14,717 nucleotides of DNA, taken from NCBI GenBank assembly GCA_016932955.1, contig JAFGBV010000156.1, positions 1 to 14,717 on the forward strand, in the 5' to 3' direction. The stretch is from Anaerolineales bacterium (lineage in GTDB: Bacteria > Chloroflexota > Anaerolineae > Anaerolineales > UBA4823). Numbering within the stretch: position 1 is the stretch's first letter; the number at the start of each line of letters is the position of its first letter. The translations under genes were made by a program, and so were the position numbers. This document shows, piece after piece, positions 1 to 6,875 of this stretch. The notes under the pieces were generated by a model. It saw only the letters and a program-made list of their open reading frames with translations, made no database searches and was not told the DNA's origin.

Positions 1-22
1 CGCTCTTCTGGTGACATCGTTC

Positions 23-85
23 CCTCGGTAACATTTTCTTTTGACAGAACGATTATCCTTCGGTAACATTTTATTTGATAGAGCG
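23..85 (+). repeat. Two tandem direct repeats upstream of csp
   Basis: A 13-base block, TCGGTAACATTTT, occurs at 25-37 and again at 60-72, 35 bp apart. The following bases are also similar (CTTTTGACAGAACG at 38-51 and ATTTGATAGAGCG at 73-85). Each copy ends in a TTGAYA element that could serve as a -35 box. The first, TTGACA at 41-46, lies 17 bp before TAACAT at 64-69, so copy 2 would contain the -10 of a promoter started by copy 1. They may be regulator sites or a local promoter duplication. The repeat is seen directly; the role is inferred. Confidence 0.6.
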
Positions 86-92
86 CGTGGGA

Positions 93-121
93 TTGACGAA
101 TTCGACAATTTCTGGTAGAAT
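93..121 (+). promoter_or_regulatory. Sigma70-type promoter of first cold-shock gene
   Basis: TTGACG at 93-98 is separated by exactly 17 bp from TAGAAT at 116-121, with five of six matches to consensus in each box. Transcription would begin near 128 and give a leader of about 128 nt before the ATG at 256. A long leader is typical of cold-shock mRNAs. A weaker second promoter (TTGACA 41-46, TAACAT 64-69) lies upstream. Confidence 0.65.
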
Positions 122-161
122 TTTTTCCAGTAGGGCAAAGATTGTATCTGTTCGGTATTAA

Positions 162-188
162 AGCGCCGCCAGGTCTGCTGACGGCGCT
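162..188 (+). promoter_or_regulatory. Hairpin in the csp 5' leader
   Basis: AGCGCCG (162-168) pairs perfectly with CGGCGCT (182-188). After one C-A mismatch, CAG (170-172) pairs with CTG (178-180) around the loop GTCTG. It sits mid-leader, about 70 nt before the start codon, and has no T-run after it, so it is more likely an mRNA stability or temperature-responsive element than a terminator. The function is inferred. Confidence 0.5.
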
Positions 189-255
189 ATTATTTACGGG
201 CGGAAGCCTCTTGGCCCAATAACAATTTTTCGCATGCTGTAAAGGAGCAAAGCAA

Positions 256-465
256 ATGTCTGAACGTATTCAAGGAACCGTCAAATGGTTCAACGCATCC
301 AAGGGTTATGGTTTCATTGCCCAGCCTAACGGTGACGATGTCTTTGTGCATCACACTGCTATCCAGAGTGAGGGCTTCCGCAGCCTGAACGAGGGGCAGG
401 CAGTGGAGTTCTCGGTAGAGCACGGCCCGAAAGGCCTGCAGGCTGCCAACGTTGTGGCGATTTAG
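256..465 (+). CDS. csp: Cold-shock domain protein (CspA family)
   Basis: A 69-residue single cold-shock-domain protein, the usual size for CspA-type RNA/ssDNA chaperones that melt mRNA structure in the cytoplasm. RNP1 is KGYGFI (residues 16-21). RNP2 is VFVHH (29-33), where the usual last residue is Phe; histidine there is uncommon in bacterial Csp proteins, and Y-box proteins also vary at this place (from memory). The ATG at 256 follows a clear AAGGAG ribosome site at about 242-247. The gene has its own promoter, a long leader with a hairpin, and a strong terminator just after the stop, so it is monocistronic. A paralogue at 10518-10730 has the same layout. The family assignment is very secure; cold induction is inferred from the leader. 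Confidence 0.97.
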   Translation: MSERIQGTVKWFNASKGYGFIAQPNGDDVFVHHTAIQSEGFRSLNEGQAVEFSVEHGPKGLQAANVVAI

Positions 466-486
466 TGACAATACATTAAATCAGAG

Positions 487-522
487 CTCCCGCCATTCGG
501 AATGGATGGCGGGAGTTTTTTT
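487..522 (+). terminator. Intrinsic terminator after csp
   Basis: CTCCCGCCAT (487-496) and ATGGCGGGAG (506-515) form a perfect 10-bp stem with a 9-nt loop, followed by seven T residues (516-522). The T-run overlaps the stop codon of the convergent sirtuin gene (521-523), so the two 3' ends are packed together. The hairpin may also slow transcription arriving from the other side. Confidence 0.93.
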
Positions 523-1255
523 ATCCCCAGGTGGCTTGTACCAAGGCTGGGAGCACTTCACCAGAGAGGCCACTTACTGCAAATGTCGCCTCTTGCGTAA
601 GAGGCGTAGGATTGGGGTTGATCTCCAATACCTGTGCGCCAGCCTCCAAGGCGAGGTAAGGCAACGAGGCGGCCGGCTGCACCACACCAGAAGTGCCAAT
701 TGCAAAGAAGAGGTTGCAAGAGCGGGCGGCTTTCATGGCTTTGCGTAACTCGTCTTCAGGTAGCATTTCGCCAAACCAGACCACATCGGGCCTCAGCAAG
801 CCACCGCAACGGGGGCAGCGAGGCGGTATTTCGCCACTCTCATCCCAGGTGTCTACAATTTGACCGTCATTAAAACATTTGACGCGCGAGATGTTGCCGT
901 GCAGCTCGATCACATTCTGGCTGCCAGCGCGGCGATGCAGGCCATCTACATTCTGGGTGATGAGGGTAAAAGCGGGAACACGACACTCGATCTCTGCGAG
1001 GGCATAATGACCGGGGTTAGGTTGCACTGTCCCAATACGCGCGCGGCGCATGGCATACCATTCCCAAACCATCTTCGGGTCGCGCAGGAAGGCTTGCGGA
1101 GTAGCAAGATCTTCGGCGCGGTAGGATGCCCATAGCCCGGTCTGGGCTTCACGAAAGGTGGGCACGCCGCTTTCCGCAGAGACGCCAGCACCGGTGAGGA
1201 CGCCGACGCTGTGGGCAGCACGCAAAGCGGTGATAAGTAAAATAGGGAATTGCAT
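521..1255 (-). CDS. cobB: NAD-dependent protein deacylase, class III sirtuin (CobB-like)
   Basis: A 244-residue Sir2 protein that removes acyl groups from lysines using NAD+. NAD-binding motifs are TGAG at 21-24 within GAGVSAESGVPTFR, TQNVDGLH at 100-107 and GTSG at 187-190. The catalytic His is H119 in HGN. The WYAMR segment gives Tyr67 and Arg70 in the Y-x-x-R spacing that class III sirtuins use to bind succinyl or malonyl groups, so desuccinylase activity is plausible. The zinc module has only C127, C147 and C150; the partner of C127 is missing, as I recall for E. coli CobB. An upstream in-frame ATG would give 50 more residues, but these lie inside the neighbour gene and match nothing in Sir2. 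The ATG at 1255 is 13 nt after the upstream stop, with only a weak ribosome site. It is probably the last gene of an operon with the MBL-fold gene. Confidence 0.93.
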   Translation of the reverse strand: MQFPILLITALRAAHSVGVLTGAGVSAESGVPTFREAQTGLWASYRAEDLATPQAFLRDPKMVWEWYAMRRARIGTVQPNPGHYALAEIECRVPAFTLITQNVDGLHRRAGSQNVIELHGNISRVKCFNDGQIVDTWDESGEIPPRCPRCGGLLRPDVVWFGEMLPEDELRKAMKAARSCNLFFAIGTSGVVQPAASLPYLALEAGAQVLEINPNPTPLTQEATFAVSGLSGEVLPALVQATWG

Positions 1256-1268
1256 TGTTTTGACTCGG

Positions 1269-2171
1269 TTACCCGGTGCGGTATTTGCGCCAATACCTTT
1301 GGATGCCATCCGCCGACATGGCTGCCGGGTTGGCAAGCTGCTGCGCTTCAGCGGTGCTGGTATCCAACCCGCTCTTTTCCATGCGCTGTTTCTCGAATTC
1401 AACAAAGCGCCGACGCAGCTCTTCGATTGGCAGATCCAAAGGCAGGGTAGCCTCCATCCATGCTTCCACTTCGCCTAATGCGCGTTCCAATGCCTGAAGG
1501 TGCCATGCAGGATCGTTGTAGATACCAAAATGGGTAGGGATGATGCGGGTGATATTTTCCTTGCGGAGGCGGCTGATGGACTCGCGCCAGGCTTCGATGT
1601 GGAACTCTGGCGGTGGAGCGGGGAGGCTGATATGGGGGGAGTCGGGGAGACGGATGCCACCTATATCACCACTGAAGCAGTCGCTGTCGATGAAGTAGAC
1701 AAAGTGGTGCTGGGCATGACCTTGCACATCGAGAGCCCGAATCTGCAGGCCGCCTACCTCTATGATCTGACCATCGTGGAGGATGTTCAGTTTATCTTCT
1801 GGGACAGGGAGAAACTCGCCCCAGAGGGTGTTCATCTGGTCGCCATAGATACGGGCGGCAGAAGCGAGGAGTTTTTCAGGATTATGCATATGGGGGGCGC
1901 CATTAGGGTGGACATGAATACGGGCACCCTGGCGCGCCAGCCAGCCGGAAGCGCCGGCATGGTCGAGGTGGATGTGGGTTAGGAAGACATCGGTGATATC
2001 CGAAGGACGCAACCCGTGTTCGGCAAGGCCAGCTTGCAGGACGGGCAGAGCGGAGCCAGGGCCGGCTTCTACCAGCATGCCGCCGAGCGCGTGTGGGATG
2101 AGGTAGACACCGATGGTGCGAAACCGGCCTTGAAAATTGAGATCAATGGTATGAATGATGGTTTCTGTCAT
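1269..2171 (-). CDS. Metallo-beta-lactamase-fold hydrolase
   Basis: A 300-residue cytoplasmic protein with the complete MBL metal-binding set: HIHLDH at 66-71 (H66, H68, D70, H71), H152 in GHAQHH, D169 in SGDIGG and H214 in PTHFG. This predicts a two-metal hydrolase of the glyoxalase-II-like branch. The substrate cannot be told from sequence; thioesters, lactones or phosphodiesters are possible. The C-terminal 80 residues form an added helical region that may shape the substrate pocket. The start codon lies 19 nt after the stop of the delta-60 gene and has no Shine-Dalgarno sequence. Instead TATACT sits 7 nt before the ATG, which suggests a leaderless transcript. The sirtuin gene follows after 13 nt, so the two are probably co-transcribed. 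Confidence 0.9.
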   Translation of the reverse strand: MTETIIHTIDLNFQGRFRTIGVYLIPHALGGMLVEAGPGSALPVLQAGLAEHGLRPSDITDVFLTHIHLDHAGASGWLARQGARIHVHPNGAPHMHNPEKLLASAARIYGDQMNTLWGEFLPVPEDKLNILHDGQIIEVGGLQIRALDVQGHAQHHFVYFIDSDCFSGDIGGIRLPDSPHISLPAPPPEFHIEAWRESISRLRKENITRIIPTHFGIYNDPAWHLQALERALGEVEAWMEATLPLDLPIEELRRRFVEFEKQRMEKSGLDTSTAEAQQLANPAAMSADGIQRYWRKYRTG

Positions 2172-2178
2172 ACGGGGC

Positions 2179-2205
2179 AGTATAACAGATTTAGCGCGTG
2201 GCCAA
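2179..2205 (-). promoter_or_regulatory. Candidate leaderless promoter of the MBL-fold gene
   Basis: On the minus strand TATACT (2184-2179) lies 7 nt before the ATG at 2171, so transcription would start at or next to the start codon. The best -35 candidate is TTGGCC (2205-2200) with a short 15-bp spacer. No ribosome site is visible. The same 7-nt arrangement occurs at the cysteine desulfurase gene. Confidence 0.4.
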
Positions 2206-4746
2206 GGGCAAGTAAGTATAGAGTTTGGAAATTTCCTCTTCCTTCACTTGGATGGTGGCCCACTGACTGTCGGAGGGGACGACATAGTTATATGCTGTTA
2301 TCTCAAAGGTGTAAGGGCCCGGCTGGGTGGGCGTGCCGGAAAGGAGCCCGCTTTCTCCATCCAAGGCCAGGCCAGGGGGGAGGCTGCCTGCGCTGAGGTA
2401 GAAGCTGGGCAGGGGAAAGCCGCTGGCGGTGAAGGTGTGCTGGAAGGGCTGGCCTGCGGTGGTGATGGTAGGGGGCAGGGCGCTGGTGATCACTGGCCAC
2501 TCTCCGCCGTTCAAGCGACTAGCATACCCTTGGTAATCATTCTCGGCCACTCGACCCGCAATTACTATTCGGCCATCCGGCTGAACTGCTATAGCGGAGA
2601 TTACGCCATAGTCTACGCTTCCAGCAGCGAAGTTCTGATCCAGTAAGCCATCAATGTCCAAACGCGCAATATGGTTACGGGTATCCCCTTCGATCTCGGT
2701 GAACAATCCCCCCAGCAGCAGCTTGCCATCTGCCTGCAGCGCCAGTGTGCTTACAAGTGCGTTAGGCCCACTGCTGCTGTCGTAGAGAGCATCCACTGTG
2801 CCATGGCTTTCCAACCGCGCCACGCGCCGGCGCAGAATGCCATCCACCAGGGTGAAATCACCGCCGATGAGGATTTTGCCATCTGGCTGGATCACGATGG
2901 CTGCAACCGAGCCATTTGGCCCTTCGCCGGGGTCGAAGCTGGTGTCCAGGCTGCCATCGGTGTTCAGGCGCGCCAGGCGTGGGACAGGAGAGCCATTGTA
3001 AGTAGTAAAATCCCCGCCAATGAGGATCTTACCATCGGGCTGCAGTGCCACGGCATGAACAGCCAGATTTGTCCCTGAGCCTGGATCGAAAGTGGGATCA
3101 AGGGAGCCATCAGCGTTCAGGCGGGCGATGTTGTTTCGGGCGGTGCCGTTGAAATGCGTGAAATCCCCGGCAATGATCACCTTCCCGTTTTCCTGGAGGA
3201 TAATTACCAAAACATAAAACCTACCAGTAGGCACACTCAAGCCAGTGCCCGGATCGAAGGTGGGATCCAGCGAGCCATCGGAATTCAGACGGGCAATGCC
3301 GCGGCGCGAAATGTTATCTACGAGATCAAAGTCTCCGCCAATAAGAATTTTGTGATCTGTTTGCACATCAATTGCAAAAACAGACCAGAGTGCGTTGCTA
3401 CCACTTATTTCCACTTCTGCAGAAAAGCCTTGATCGACTACACTGTTAGCGTGGAAGCGCGCAATACGGAAGCTTGGGGGTGTGGGATAAAAGCTGAAAT
3501 ACCCACCCATGAGGATTTTACTATCGGGCTGTAAGGCAACCGCAGTGATTAATTGCTGGACTTCGATATCGAAACCTATATCGGTGGAGCCGTCTGGGTT
3601 CAGGCGCGCGAGGTGCTCGCGGGGAATGCCGTCGATATGGTCGAAACCACCACCCACCAGAACCATGCCTAGGGGGTGTGCGATGACAGACCCGCAATCC
3701 ATGCCAAATTCATTCGGCGTAAAAGCCCCTGTGATAAAGCTAGTATCCTGAGAGCCATCATTATTCAGCCGCACCACACAAGAATTAAACCAACCCGCCA
3801 CCACGGCTTTCCCGTCTGGTCGCAGGGCGATATCCATAACTCGACCCAAGTCAGTATATGGAATATAGGTAGGATCAACAGAGCCGTCTGAGTTCAAGCG
3901 CACCAACCGGCTAGTCGAGGGAGCGCCGTCAAACGCGCTAAATGGACCTCCGACCAGGAACTTGCCATCTTCCTGCAGGGCAACTGTGTTGATAAACCAG
4001 TTGCTGCTGCTGCCAGGATCAAAGCTGCTATCCAGCACGCCAGCGCTGCTCAGGCGGGCAATATCCACATGCGGAGTGCCATTCACCTGTTCGAAATCGC
4101 CAACAACGATGATCTTGCCGTCCGATTGGATCGCCAGATCTGAAACGAGTGCTGTGGTGCCGCTGATGACGGGAGTAAAAGCAGCGTCGAGTGCACCGTT
4201 GCTCTCCAGGCGTGCAAGGTGGGCATGCGCGGCGCTGTTCATCGTGGTGAAATCTCCACCTAAAAGGATGCTCCCATCATCTTGTAAGGCGATGGCGCGG
4301 ATTGGGGCATCTGCCCCATCGCCAGGGTTGAAGCTGGTATCCAATGTGCCATTTTTGTCCAGGCGGGCGATGCGGTTGATTGCAGTGCCTTGCACGCTGG
4401 TGAAGTTGCCGGCAATAAGCAGCTTTCCATCCGGTTGTAATGCCAGGGCATATACTGGTCCGTATAGATAGGTGAAATTGCCAGGGTCAAAACTAGTATC
4501 CAGGCTGCCATCCGGGTTGAGGCGCGCCAGCCCTGATCTCGCCGTACCCTGCACCGTGGAGAAGCTGCCAGCAACGATGAGCTTGCCGTCCGGCTGCAAG
4601 ATCATGTCATCAATGACGCCATTGATCTCGCCACCGTCGAAGCCCTCATCCAGCGAGCCGGGAAGAATCACATCTGCCCGGGCAGGTGGAACTGCCTGGG
4701 CAGATAGCAGGATCAGGACGAGCACCAGCAGAAAGAACCGTTTCAT
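2191..4746 (-). CDS. Secreted delta-60 repeat protein with Ig-like C-terminal domain
   Basis: An 851-residue extracellular protein. Residues 1-24 are a signal peptide (positive start, Leu/Val-rich core, ARA before the likely cleavage site). About 14 repeats of 45-55 residues follow to about residue 750, of the form ALQPDGKILIGGDF, then NGT, then IARLN-DGSLD-SFDPG. This is the delta-60 repeat, believed to form a beta-propeller-like fold. The sixth repeat lacks its middle part. Residues 751-835 form a putative Ig/cadherin-like domain (PPGLALDGESGLLSGTPTQPG). The protein ends in YLPLATR, a tail type I associate with Chloroflexota exported proteins and that may be a surface-retention signal. The start is supported by AGGAGG 4 nt before the ATG and by a promoter upstream. 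Its function is unknown; surface adhesion or binding is a guess. Confidence 0.92.
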   Translation of the reverse strand: MKRFFLLVLVLILLSAQAVPPARADVILPGSLDEGFDGGEINGVIDDMILQPDGKLIVAGSFSTVQGTARSGLARLNPDGSLDTSFDPGNFTYLYGPVYALALQPDGKLLIAGNFTSVQGTAINRIARLDKNGTLDTSFNPGDGADAPIRAIALQDDGSILLGGDFTTMNSAAHAHLARLESNGALDAAFTPVISGTTALVSDLAIQSDGKIIVVGDFEQVNGTPHVDIARLSSAGVLDSSFDPGSSSNWFINTVALQEDGKFLVGGPFSAFDGAPSTSRLVRLNSDGSVDPTYIPYTDLGRVMDIALRPDGKAVVAGWFNSCVVRLNNDGSQDTSFITGAFTPNEFGMDCGSVIAHPLGMVLVGGGFDHIDGIPREHLARLNPDGSTDIGFDIEVQQLITAVALQPDSKILMGGYFSFYPTPPSFRIARFHANSVVDQGFSAEVEISGSNALWSVFAIDVQTDHKILIGGDFDLVDNISRRGIARLNSDGSLDPTFDPGTGLSVPTGRFYVLVIILQENGKVIIAGDFTHFNGTARNNIARLNADGSLDPTFDPGSGTNLAVHAVALQPDGKILIGGDFTTYNGSPVPRLARLNTDGSLDTSFDPGEGPNGSVAAIVIQPDGKILIGGDFTLVDGILRRRVARLESHGTVDALYDSSSGPNALVSTLALQADGKLLLGGLFTEIEGDTRNHIARLDIDGLLDQNFAAGSVDYGVISAIAVQPDGRIVIAGRVAENDYQGYASRLNGGEWPVITSALPPTITTAGQPFQHTFTASGFPLPSFYLSAGSLPPGLALDGESGLLSGTPTQPGPYTFEITAYNYVVPSDSQWATIQVKEEEISKLYTYLPLATR

Positions 4747-4790
4747 GGGAGCCTCCTGTCAGAGCAATTTTTGATGTAGCCGATGGGTTT

Positions 4791-4819
4791 AGTTTAGCAT
4801 ATTCAGCATGTTGATGCAA
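4791..4819 (-). promoter_or_regulatory. Promoter of the delta-60 repeat gene
   Basis: On the minus strand TTGCAT (4819-4814) is 17 bp from TAAACT (4796-4791), with TGC directly before the -10 as an extended -10 element. It overlaps the last codons of the upstream methyltransferase gene, so the delta-60 gene can be expressed apart from it. Transcription would start near 4784, with a leader of about 38 nt. Confidence 0.55.
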
Positions 4820-6002
4820 CAGATTTGAGAGCGTGGAATTTTCCAGTTTGGGCGAGGATCTCCACATTTCCGAATACTTGCGACATTAAGTAATTGTAGC
4901 GGAGGAAGCGGTTGGCGACAAGCACAAGACTGCCACCGGGCAGCAGGGCTTGATGTGCGTGGAGGATGAGGGTTTCGGACACCAAATAGTCGACTGCCTG
5001 CCCGGTGTGGAAGGGGGGGTTGGAGAGGATCAGGTTGTACTTCTCAGCCTCATTAAAGTTAAGGAGGTCAGCAGTTAGAACGCGGGCGTTGGCGATGTGG
5101 TTCAGCGCCAGGTTTTGCGCAGCGCAGGCAGTGGCAAGCAGGCTGCTATCCACCAGATCTACCAGGGCGGCGCCGCGTTTTGCGGCAACCAGGCCAATGA
5201 TGCCGTAACCGCAGCCCACATCGATCACTTTTTGCCCTTGGGGATCGGGGAGGTGATCGAGAAGGAGGGCGGTGCCCGGGTCGAGGCGATCGAAGGAGAA
5301 AACACCCGGTAGTGAACGCAAGCGGAAAATCTCGTTTCCTATTGTGTAGTTGAATTCGTGCCAGGTTCCCGGGGCAATCCCTGGCGAATCGAGCCATGAT
5401 GGCGCAGGAGAAGGATCATTTTTTTTCTGCGCCTGGATGAGGCGGCAGCCTTTCTTGTATCCCATGATCCCGATTCCACCAAACAATTGTTCCGTGTCTT
5501 TGGCAACCGATTGGATTCCTTCTTGGTTGGCGCCTGCCAGGTTAAGCAGGCCGTCTGAATGCAAAGCATTCCAGGCCTGCACCAACCAACGGCGGGCAAG
5601 GCCACGCCCTTTGGGCAGCAGGATGATGGCCCGGTCGAAGGTTCCCTGTAGTTCAACAGTCAGGTGAATCCCCGATAATAGGTGCAGGTTGCCGATTTGA
5701 TTGGCGGCAGCGGTGTGACGGGTCATATCGATGGCGATGCAGTTAATATCGCTGGCCCAAATCTCTCCCTGGCCCAGTTGGCGGGATAATATTACGGCGA
5801 GGGCGCCTGGCCCACAGCCGAAGAGGAGAATACGCTCGGCAGGGTCAGGATGGACTAGCCCCGCAAGCAGCTCGAGCGTAGGAGGAATTTGCTCCCAGCC
5901 AGGCAAGCCAGGCTTACTCACCAGGGTGATCTCTTGCCCGGCTACTTGCACCGACCGATGCGTTGCCTGGTAGTAAGGAAAGTCAACAACGACCGGGATC
6001 AT
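4803..6002 (-). CDS. rsmC: RsmC/RlmG-type rRNA guanine-N2 methyltransferase
   Basis: A 399-residue protein with two tandem Rossmann methyltransferase domains, as in RsmC (m2G1207 of 16S rRNA) and RlmG (m2G1835 of 23S rRNA). The C-terminal domain is catalytic: LPGVFS at 231-236, SAM motif DVGCGYG at 261-267, catalytic SNPPFH at 327-332, VANRFLRY at 362-369 and AQTGKFH at 384-390. The N-terminal domain (about 40-195) keeps FGCGPG (61-66) and an acidic SDIN (84-87), although it is usually degenerate in this family. A longer in-frame reading exists, but the ATG at 6002 overlaps the upstream stop as ATGA, and the protein's first residues fit the family. Translation is probably coupled to the peptidase gene. 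RsmC versus RlmG cannot be settled here. Confidence 0.88.
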   Translation of the reverse strand: MIPVVVDFPYYQATHRSVQVAGQEITLVSKPGLPGWEQIPPTLELLAGLVHPDPAERILLFGCGPGALAVILSRQLGQGEIWASDINCIAIDMTRHTAAANQIGNLHLLSGIHLTVELQGTFDRAIILLPKGRGLARRWLVQAWNALHSDGLLNLAGANQEGIQSVAKDTEQLFGGIGIMGYKKGCRLIQAQKKNDPSPAPSWLDSPGIAPGTWHEFNYTIGNEIFRLRSLPGVFSFDRLDPGTALLLDHLPDPQGQKVIDVGCGYGIIGLVAAKRGAALVDLVDSSLLATACAAQNLALNHIANARVLTADLLNFNEAEKYNLILSNPPFHTGQAVDYLVSETLILHAHQALLPGGSLVLVANRFLRYNYLMSQVFGNVEILAQTGKFHALKSVASTC

Positions 6003-6592
6003 TCTCCGGGCTCCAAAATCTGAAAATGCTCGCCCTGGTCTCGCACCAGTGCCTGCGGTGAGCGGCGCAACGCCCAGGCAATGATGATTACATCTCCCAG
6101 GGAACCAGCCGCATTGAGAGCGGCGGCAACCAGGATAGGTGGAACGGCAGAGCCAGGAAGAAGTTCGATCAGGAGGAAGGATGCCAGGGAGATCAGGATT
6201 AAGGGGGTTATTCCAACGACAATGTACTTGTTCCGCGGAAGGTACCAATCTGGTGCGGCGGCGTAAGCATAAGCGCCTTTGAAGGCAAATATAGGGCGTG
6301 ATTTGGTGTAGATCCAGAAGAAGAGACCGTGTATAGCTTCGTGGAGGATGATTGCGACTACATTCGCTAGGAGGATAGCAAGCCAGTTTGCGGGTTTGCT
6401 GAGGATTTGCCACCAGGTGAGTGTATATGCCAGGTCTGGCCGGATGAGGCGCGCCAGGACGAGGAAACCCCATACCAGAGCCAAAGCCGGTGGCACTGCT
6501 GCCAGGTTAAGCAGGAGTGCAATCCGTAATGACGAGAGATCCAGGGTGGTGGATTTTGTGTAGTGATCGGGTGGCGTTTTGGTGGCTTGCAC
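5999..6592 (-). CDS. Integral membrane zincin-like peptidase (DUF3267 type)
   Basis: A 197-residue membrane protein with about four hydrophobic segments (roughly 24-48, 68-84, 122-145 and 150-175). HEAIH at 84-88 is a zinc metalloprotease HExxH motif at the end of a membrane helix. NAAGSLGD at 160-167 resembles the conserved segment of the DUF3267 putative zincin family, and D167 could be the third metal ligand. Family members are thought to be intramembrane or membrane-surface proteases; no substrate is known. There is no internal Met, so the GTG at 6592 is the best start, although it has no clear ribosome site. The stop overlaps the methyltransferase start by 4 nt. A terminator hairpin lies just upstream, so the gene needs its own promoter, which I could not identify. 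Confidence 0.8.
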   Translation of the reverse strand: MQATKTPPDHYTKSTTLDLSSLRIALLLNLAAVPPALALVWGFLVLARLIRPDLAYTLTWWQILSKPANWLAILLANVVAIILHEAIHGLFFWIYTKSRPIFAFKGAYAYAAAPDWYLPRNKYIVVGITPLILISLASFLLIELLPGSAVPPILVAAALNAAGSLGDVIIIAWALRRSPQALVRDQGEHFQILEPGE

Positions 6593-6637
6593 TGATTTGT
6601 TATTCTGGATAGGAGAATTTGTAAAGGCGAGTTGGCT

Positions 6638-6681
6638 GACAAAGACTTTCTCCTGCTAACGACTCCGCCAGCAGGAGAAAG
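6638..6681 (-). terminator. Hairpin terminator after the lysine-rich mini-gene
   Basis: A perfect 12-bp inverted repeat (CTTTCTCCTGCT at 6646-6657 and AGCAGGAGAAAG at 6670-6681) has a 12-nt loop. Read on the minus strand, the stem is followed by TCTTTGTC, a modest T-rich tract. It separates the 26-codon gene from the peptidase gene. The stem is certain; termination strength is uncertain because the T-run is interrupted. Confidence 0.6.
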
Positions 6682-6734
6682 ATCGTTTGAATTGCCAGAC
6701 AGAGATAGGCGCTCAACCTACGCGCTCCCTCTGC

Positions 6735-6815
6735 TTAGGCTGCCTGGGGCTTTTTTTCTTTTTTGGGTTTCTTTTTCTCTTTCTTGTCTTTCTTACCTCT
6801 GTCTTTGTTGCCCAT
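6735..6815 (-). CDS. Tiny lysine-rich protein (26 residues)
   Basis: A 26-codon reading frame starting MGNKDRGKK and ending KKPQAA. It has 12 lysines, one arginine and four acidic residues, so it is very basic and probably disordered. The start is strongly supported by AAGGAGG at 6830-6824, 8 nt before the ATG, the best ribosome site in the window. A promoter (TTGCAG, 17 bp, TATATT) lies upstream and a hairpin terminator downstream, so it is a complete transcription unit. I recall very short Lys/Pro-rich hypothetical proteins of the MG-K-D-G-K-K-K-KPKK type in many bacterial genomes, but no function. Binding to nucleic acid or ribosomes is a guess from charge. It is easily missed by gene callers. 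Confidence 0.75.
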   Translation of the reverse strand: MGNKDRGKKDKKEKKKPKKEKKPQAA

Positions 6816-6875
6816 GGCGAATGCCTCCTTCCGTTTTGATTCCTATTCTTCTCACGCACTCCCCTTACAAAGGTA

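Noticed and set aside
1256..1405. N-terminal extension of the sirtuin by 50 residues.
   Set aside because: It lies wholly inside the MBL-fold coding end in another frame and has no Sir2 similarity.
860..1982. Plus-strand frames opposite the sirtuin and MBL-fold genes.
   Set aside because: They are antisense shadows of two clearly recognisable minus-strand genes, with no ribosome sites or family motifs.
2016..4471. Several plus-strand frames opposite the delta-60 gene.
   Set aside because: They recur because the repeat codons leave the antisense frames open. None has a ribosome site or recognisable product.
2440..4660. CRISPR-like or DNA tandem repeat array.
   Set aside because: The periodicity of about 150 bp is protein-level repetition in frame; units differ at DNA level and have no constant repeat or unique spacer pattern.
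6003..6473. 157-residue extension of the RsmC-like protein.
   Set aside because: It overlaps the peptidase gene in another frame with low-complexity, Arg/Pro-rich translation. The ATGA overlap gives a normal start at 6002.
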